Source of the DNA: MADRE2 sp964397015 | GTDB lineage: Bacteria; Desulfobacterota; Desulfobacteria; Desulfobacterales; Desulfobacteraceae | Direction: 5' to 3' | NCBI GenBank assembly: GCA_964397015.1 | Contig: CAYNHL010000129.1 | Location: 1 to 10,156, forward strand | DNA: 10,156 bases | Shown: piece by piece, positions 6,618-10,156 of the stretch | Position numbering within the stretch: the stretch's first letter is position 1 | Layout of the letters: every line of letters starts with the position of its first letter | Made by a program: the position numbers and the translations under genes | Notes under the pieces: model-generated | Database searches by the model: none | The model's input: only the letters and a program-made list of their open reading frames with translations | What the model was told of the DNA's origin: nothing

Positions 6618-7967
6618 CTATTTCCATAAAAATCTGCCGGCAGTAAAGACCAGCGCGGCAGTACCGGTGACGAACAGGACCAGGCAGGTGAAAAAAACAC
6701 TCCACCCCCACCAGAAGGGGGCGTTCAGCAGGCATGTAAGGCCGCCTATGACCGGCACGGCAAAAATGTTCATAAAGCCGATTTCCCTTGCCACCGGTGT
6801 TTTGAATTCCGGGTCCACGATGCGCAGGAGCATGAGGCCGCAGGATACCGTGCCTGTCACCACCCCGTAAATCGCCATTGCGCGCTCGAGGCGGTAGGCT
6901 TTCAGTCTCCGGCTCAGCATGAATACCATCAGGGTTGTGACAATGCCGCCTGCAACCGCGATCAGCATTACAGGCACGATATATTTCCAAAGGACAAAAA
7001 CCTGGATGCCGCAACCGGTTGCAACGACAAGATAATCAACCGACAGGCCGGTGATCCGGTTTTGTGTTGCAGGATCCATCAGGTGGCCAAGGCGCGTGGT
7101 CCTGTGAACAATGGTTCTGAACAGGATGGCGATCACCAGCCCGAACAGGAAGAAGAATCCCCATAACATGCTGCCGGCATCCGGCGGAAGCAGCGAGGAA
7201 CCGTAAGCGACAACTGCATAGGTGATGATGTATACCAGTCCTGCCATGGCCGTGTGAAGCGCCAGGCTGTCAAGATTTGCCCCATGGGTTGTCAATGTGC
7301 CTGCGGACAGGCCTTTTTGCCCGTCCGGTAAAATTCCCCTGACAAAAAATTCAGGCAGCCTGCCCCGGTTGTATGCCGCTTTTTTCACCCCTGCGTTTGC
7401 AAGCGGTACGCCTGCGAAAAAAGCGAAAAAATAACCTGCGGCAGCGAGTGTGAGTCCTATGGTAGAGGCGTCTGAAAACCCCATGGTTTCCCATACGCTG
7501 CCGATGGAAAGGGCCTGCCCCGGCCCTTCGTTGAATGCAAGGGGCAGAAGAAACCCGAATGTTTTGAACAACGGCTCATGCCCGGCCCAGACGAGCAGGG
7601 CGGCAACCAGGGTGCCCGTTATGGCCTGGAGAGGAAAAGTGACGGCCTGGACGGCCGCCATCCAGGCCGAGCCTTTTATGATTTTTGTCTCGCCTTGTGC
7701 CGGAGCCTGTTCCATGACCGAGGTCAGTCCCAGGGAAATGAACGAAATATTGAAAAAATGATATGCAAACGTTTTTACAAGATGGACATCGATAGAGAAA
7801 AGATCGAGGTTCAAGAGGAGAAATCCAGCCATGCCCCCTGTAAGGCTGGCAGGGAACATGATTTTCTGGAAAAAGGGTACATATGCCCTGAAGAGCACTC
7901 CTGTCAGCAGCATGGCTGAAAGAAAGCCGAAAACAATCAATGGTTCAAAGGGAAACGGTGGAGTCAT
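6618..7967 (-). CDS. GltS-family sodium:amino-acid symporter, divergent
   Basis: This 449-residue integral membrane protein has about 11-12 hydrophobic segments, longer than the 401 residues of E. coli GltS. Family landmarks are an IMFPASLTGG segment (residues 36-45, compare IPEPVAGG), a hairpin-like NEGPGQALSIGSVWE (146-160) followed by GFSDASTIGL, and a second inverted-repeat equivalent GVVTGTVSCGLMLLRIVDP in the C-terminal half. GltS proteins import glutamate with sodium. Here the first hairpin reads GPGQA where E. coli has GHGTGAAW, so the substrate may differ and I leave out a gene symbol. AAGGA lies eight bases before the ATG. It is the second gene of an operon, 21 bp after the PLP enzyme, and its stop lies 2 bp from the stop of the converging beta-helix gene. 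Confidence 0.85.
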   Translation of the reverse strand: MTPPFPFEPLIVFGFLSAMLLTGVLFRAYVPFFQKIMFPASLTGGMAGFLLLNLDLFSIDVHLVKTFAYHFFNISFISLGLTSVMEQAPAQGETKIIKGSAWMAAVQAVTFPLQAITGTLVAALLVWAGHEPLFKTFGFLLPLAFNEGPGQALSIGSVWETMGFSDASTIGLTLAAAGYFFAFFAGVPLANAGVKKAAYNRGRLPEFFVRGILPDGQKGLSAGTLTTHGANLDSLALHTAMAGLVYIITYAVVAYGSSLLPPDAGSMLWGFFFLFGLVIAILFRTIVHRTTRLGHLMDPATQNRITGLSVDYLVVATGCGIQVFVLWKYIVPVMLIAVAGGIVTTLMVFMLSRRLKAYRLERAMAIYGVVTGTVSCGLMLLRIVDPEFKTPVAREIGFMNIFAVPVIGGLTCLLNAPFWWGWSVFFTCLVLFVTGTAALVFTAGRFLWK

Positions 7968-7988
7968 GATTTAAATCCTTTCTTGCAT

Positions 7989-9440
7989 TCATGAACAGGA
8001 TTTTGGGGAAAAAAACCGCCGGGTTACCTCGAGCAGCAGTTTCTTTCTCATGTCCGGGGACATCGCGTCGAGCACTTCATTCACAGGCGCCGTGCGTTTT
8101 GGCATCTGCCGGTTTTGGATGCCGGCAAGATCAAACAGTGTGTCGAGATTTTCAAAAACAGCATCCGGCTCCACTGATTCCATTATCGAGTTTAACATGG
8201 GCAGCAGTTTTCCTGGCGGCAGGCTTTTTGCTGTTTCTACGCTGGCTTTCAGGTCCCTGACAAACAGGTCGGCATGCCCGTGGTTTGACAATGTCACCGA
8301 CAGGTGGATACTTGCGGGCACATCGCCAAAGGACAAAGAGGGCTGCACATACCAGCCTTTTTCATTCATTTCGTCAATGACATGGAATATATTGACATCC
8401 CCGTCCCTGGAGCTGAAAGACAGCAGCGTCATCGCCGGATTGCCCATGATGTAAAGTTCCGGGATGCTCTGGATTCCTTCCTTGATATCTTGGGCAAGGT
8501 CTATCTGCTTTTGGGCAAAGGCAAGGTACTGTTTTTCCCCAACGTAGTGAAGCACGGCCCAGGCAGCAGCCAGGGGGCCTCCGCTCTTGGTACTCTGGAT
8601 GGTCGGATTGATCATTGTATAGCCAAGCCAGCCGGTAAAGGCGAACAGCTGGAACTGCCTGAGTTCGGCATTGCGGTAAAGGATGAGCGATGCTCCCTTG
8701 GGAGTGTAGGCGTACTTGTGAAGATCCACGGAAATGGAATTGACCCCCGGGCAGGAAAAATCGAACGGATCCATGCGACGGCCCAGCTTTGCCAGGAACG
8801 GCAGCAGAAAGCCGCCCATGCACGCATCCGTATGAAACCAGATATTGTGTTTTTCGGCGATTTGGGACAGTTCATGAATGGGGTCCATGACTCCCTGCGT
8901 ATATGAAGGGGCGGAGCCGGTCATGAATATGGTGTTTTCAGTGATGCTCTCCTCGGTTTTTTCTATATCGGCCGTGAACGTTTCCGGGAGTACCGGCACG
9001 GACACCGCCTTCAGACCCAGGTAGTGGGCAGCCTTGTGAAAGGCGGCATGGGCTGTGGTGGGCAGAATCATCTCCGGGTGTTTGATTTCAGGCCTTGTTT
9101 CCCGGTAATAATCCCGGGCTGTTTTAACTGCGAGCATGATACTTTCAGTGCCGCCCGAGGTAAAATTCCCGACCACTTCGCTTCCGCCGCCAAGATGCTT
9201 TCTCATGATGGCCACCAGGTCGTTTTCAAAAGACAGCAGGCTTGGGTATACACTGAAGTCAAGAGCGTTTTCCGACAGGAACATGTTATTTACCTTTTTG
9301 GCAAATTCCAGGATATCTTCACCCGGATCAAATATATATCCAAAGGCTTTGCCCGATCGCCAGTCCAGATCTTCTTTCCGGTACAAGTCTAGTTTTTCGA
9401 GGATGTTTTCCTGTGAAAGGCCGTTTTCAGGAAGGTTCAT
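7989..9440 (-). CDS. PLP-dependent lyase/decarboxylase, sphingosine-1-phosphate lyase-like
   Basis: This 483-residue fold-type I PLP enzyme shows TSGGTES (94-100) for phosphate binding of the cofactor, HAAFHKAA with H131 in the ring-stacking position, HTDACMGGF with D205, and SISVDLHKYAYTPKG with the Schiff-base K242. K248 and FTGWLGYTMINPTI match positions conserved in eukaryotic and bacterial sphingosine-1-phosphate lyases (HKYGYAPKG and the xxWxGGxYxSPTI stretch). It lacks the membrane anchor of the eukaryotic enzyme. The family also includes group II glutamate, tyrosine and aspartate decarboxylases. Co-transcription with a GltS-like symporter hints at an amino-acid or amino-alcohol-phosphate substrate, but this is inference. 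About 80 extra C-terminal residues end in a basic, helix-rich tail. Start chosen from the ribosome site at 9445-9449; a GTG at 9467 is in frame but poorly placed. Confidence 0.88.
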   Translation of the reverse strand: MNLPENGLSQENILEKLDLYRKEDLDWRSGKAFGYIFDPGEDILEFAKKVNNMFLSENALDFSVYPSLLSFENDLVAIMRKHLGGGSEVVGNFTSGGTESIMLAVKTARDYYRETRPEIKHPEMILPTTAHAAFHKAAHYLGLKAVSVPVLPETFTADIEKTEESITENTIFMTGSAPSYTQGVMDPIHELSQIAEKHNIWFHTDACMGGFLLPFLAKLGRRMDPFDFSCPGVNSISVDLHKYAYTPKGASLILYRNAELRQFQLFAFTGWLGYTMINPTIQSTKSGGPLAAAWAVLHYVGEKQYLAFAQKQIDLAQDIKEGIQSIPELYIMGNPAMTLLSFSSRDGDVNIFHVIDEMNEKGWYVQPSLSFGDVPASIHLSVTLSNHGHADLFVRDLKASVETAKSLPPGKLLPMLNSIMESVEPDAVFENLDTLFDLAGIQNRQMPKRTAPVNEVLDAMSPDMRKKLLLEVTRRFFSPKSCS

Positions 9441-9444
9441 GCCG

Positions 9445-9449
9445 CCTCC
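9445..9449 (-). promoter_or_regulatory. Ribosome binding site choosing ATG 9440
   Basis: On the minus strand AAAAGGAGG ends four bases before ATG 9440. This is near-perfect complementarity to 16S rRNA, and it selects the ATG rather than the in-frame GTG at 9467, which lies upstream of the site itself. Confidence 0.85.
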
Positions 9450-9571
9450 TTTTGTTTGTTTTATCACTTGATCATGTCAATGGTGTGTCAGCAGAACAAA
9501 AATAACCCAGTTGAACCCAAAAAACCAGCATGTTTTTTTCTGGTTCAGACACAGCGGCGGGTTATCGTACC

Positions 9572-9600
9572 TTTACAAAGAAACCCCCTCTTTATATAAT
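9572..9600 (+). promoter_or_regulatory. Strong sigma-70 promoter of the HTH regulator gene
   Basis: TTTACA (9572-9577), 17 bases, TATAAT (9595-9600) is almost consensus. Transcription should start near 9607 and give a leader of about 87 bases. CTTTACA is repeated at 9604-9610, across the start site, so a regulator binding that repeat could block the promoter. Confidence 0.8.
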
Positions 9601-9655
9601 AGGCTTTACAGCAGAAAGGTTTTCGGTGTGCGGACAGCAGTAAATGCGGTTGAAC

Positions 9656-9671
9656 CAGGGATGAAACCCTG
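9656..9671 (+). repeat. Small hairpin in the regulator gene leader
   Basis: CAGGG (9656-9660) and CCCTG (9667-9671) flank a six-base ATGAAA loop in the predicted 5' leader, 22 bases before the start codon. It also overlaps one AACCAG unit. The structure could modulate translation or be part of an operator. It does not fit the molybdenum-cofactor riboswitch pattern. Confidence 0.35.
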
Positions 9672-9693
9672 AGATTGATTAAGGGAGCTTGTA

Positions 9694-10156
9694 ATGACAG
9701 AAATGTATTCTACCAGGGAAATCGCCGAATATTTGAATATCAACGAAAAAATGGTTTATTCCCTTATCGCTGAAAAAGGCCTGCCCGCTTCCAAGGTTAC
9801 AGGAAAATGGCTTTTTCCCATAAATCTTGTCCGCCAGTGGGTGGAGGCCGGCACACAAAATTACCCGCAGACCGCAAAACTGCCTCCCTATCATGGGCTT
9901 GTGCTGATTGCAGGCAGCAATGACCTGCTTTTGGACAAGGTTATTTCAACTTTCAATATCAAGCATGAAAAGCACCTTGCAATGTTTGCCATGACAGGTT
10001 CACTCGGCGGATTGAATGCGTTGAAACAGAATCTGTGCCATATAGCGTCCAGCCATCTTCTTGGCGATAACGACGATTATAATTTTCCTTTTTTAAAAGA
10101 CAAGGCCGGTCAGATGCCGGCGGTCGTCAATTTCTGCCTGCGGGAACAGGGCTTTC
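9694..10156 (+). CDS. HTH regulator with PBP-like (molybdate-type) domain, partial
   Basis: The gene runs off the right edge; 154 codons are visible. Residues 4-52 (YSTREIAEYLNINEKMVYSL through KWLFPINLVRQWV) form an excisionase/MerR-like helix-turn-helix of the HTH_17 type. From about residue 66 the sequence LVLIAGSNDLLLDKVISTF, then GSLGGLNALKQNLCHIASSH and VVNFCLREQGF match the PBP-like domain (PF12727 type) related to oxyanion-binding proteins. Proteins of this architecture are commonly found beside molybdate or tungstate transport and cofactor genes and are thought to be ligand-responsive regulators; that role is inferred here. GGGAG sits six bases before the ATG. Its own promoter is strong and surrounded by repeats, which suggests autoregulation. 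The target genes probably lie beyond the window or in the divergent operon. Confidence 0.82.
   Translation, partial: MTEMYSTREIAEYLNINEKMVYSLIAEKGLPASKVTGKWLFPINLVRQWVEAGTQNYPQTAKLPPYHGLVLIAGSNDLLLDKVISTFNIKHEKHLAMFAMTGSLGGLNALKQNLCHIASSHLLGDNDDYNFPFLKDKAGQMPAVVNFCLREQGF

Larger units (their letters stand above)
9441..9693. other. Divergent control region with nested inverted repeats
   Basis: No gene is visible in this 253-bp region. It separates the leftward PLP-enzyme/symporter operon from the rightward regulator. It contains three overlapping inverted repeats: TGTGTC/GACACA (9484-9489 and 9548-9553), ATAACCC/GGGTTAT (9502-9508 and 9559-9565) and AACCAG/CTGGTT (9523-9528 and 9540-9545). 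A further AACCAG is at 9653-9658. ACAGCAG occurs at 9608-9614 and 9634-9640, and CTTTACA at 9571-9577 and 9604-9610. These are plausible operator elements. No convincing promoter for the leftward operon was found. Confidence 0.6.

Noticed and set aside
6478..7014. Minus-strand open frame of 178 codons across the beta-helix / symporter junction
   Set aside because: It overlaps the symporter in another frame on the same strand and has an Arg/Pro/His-rich composition typical of shadow frames.
8304..8906. Plus-strand open frame of 200 codons inside the PLP enzyme gene
   Set aside because: It is antisense to an enzyme whose catalytic motifs are all intact, and the translated sequence has no recognisable family features.
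9475..9480. TTGACA on the minus strand as -35 box of the PLP-enzyme operon
   Set aside because: The position 17 bases downstream reads AAACAA, and the nearest TATAAT-like hexamer, TGATAA, is only eight bases away.
9607..9693. Molybdenum-cofactor or other known riboswitch in the leader of the regulator gene
   Set aside because: Only one five-pair hairpin is clear, and the conserved core segments of the Moco, TPP and c-di-GMP classes are not present.

Overview
The window looks like chromosomal DNA of a deltaproteobacterium (Desulfobacterota, possibly Desulfobacterales). This is inferred from the gene mix: a single-cluster ferredoxin, an SplB-type radical SAM protein, a c-di-GMP enzyme, a possible sigma-54 promoter and a HTH/oxyanion-binding-type regulator. 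No rRNA, tRNA, CRISPR array, insertion sequence or phage gene was found. GC content looks moderate and fairly even, though the intergenic regions are AT-richer.

Layout from left to right. (1) The start of a leftward ferredoxin gene (bases 1-56) is cut by the window edge. It is divergent from a rightward SplB/COG1533-type radical SAM gene (140-1336). (2) A leftward EAL-CBS-GGDEF c-di-GMP signalling gene (1308-3155) converges on the radical SAM gene, and their 3' ends overlap by 29 bp. (3) A 308-bp intergenic region holds an imperfect hairpin in the EAL gene leader and a possible sigma-54 promoter facing a rightward EamA/DMT transporter (3464-4375). (4) A 293-bp region holds a weak hairpin, a strange frameshifted cysteine-rich reading frame on the minus strand, and a good sigma-70-like promoter. 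That promoter serves a secreted, cysteine-rich right-handed beta-helix protein (4669-6615). (5) A leftward two-gene operon follows: a PLP enzyme of the sphingosine-1-phosphate lyase / group II decarboxylase family (7989-9440), then a GltS-family sodium:amino-acid symporter (6618-7967). Its end lies 2 bp from the end of the beta-helix gene. (6) A 253-bp divergent control region has a near-consensus sigma-70 promoter surrounded by repeated AACCAG/CTGGTT units and nested inverted repeats. It drives a rightward regulator (9694 to the edge) with an excisionase-type helix-turn-helix and a periplasmic-binding-protein-like domain of the kind often linked to molybdate or tungstate.

The only clear functional unit is the PLP enzyme plus symporter pair, probably uptake and cleavage or decarboxylation of an amino-acid-like substrate. 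The divergent regulator could control it, itself, or genes beyond the right edge. The other genes look like independent transcription units. No obviously new multi-gene defence or mobile system is visible. The items most worth a second look are the frameshifted Cys-rich frame at about 4412-4578, the repeat-rich control region at 9484-9671, the SPL-like/GltS-like operon, and the Asp-for-Cys ferredoxin.
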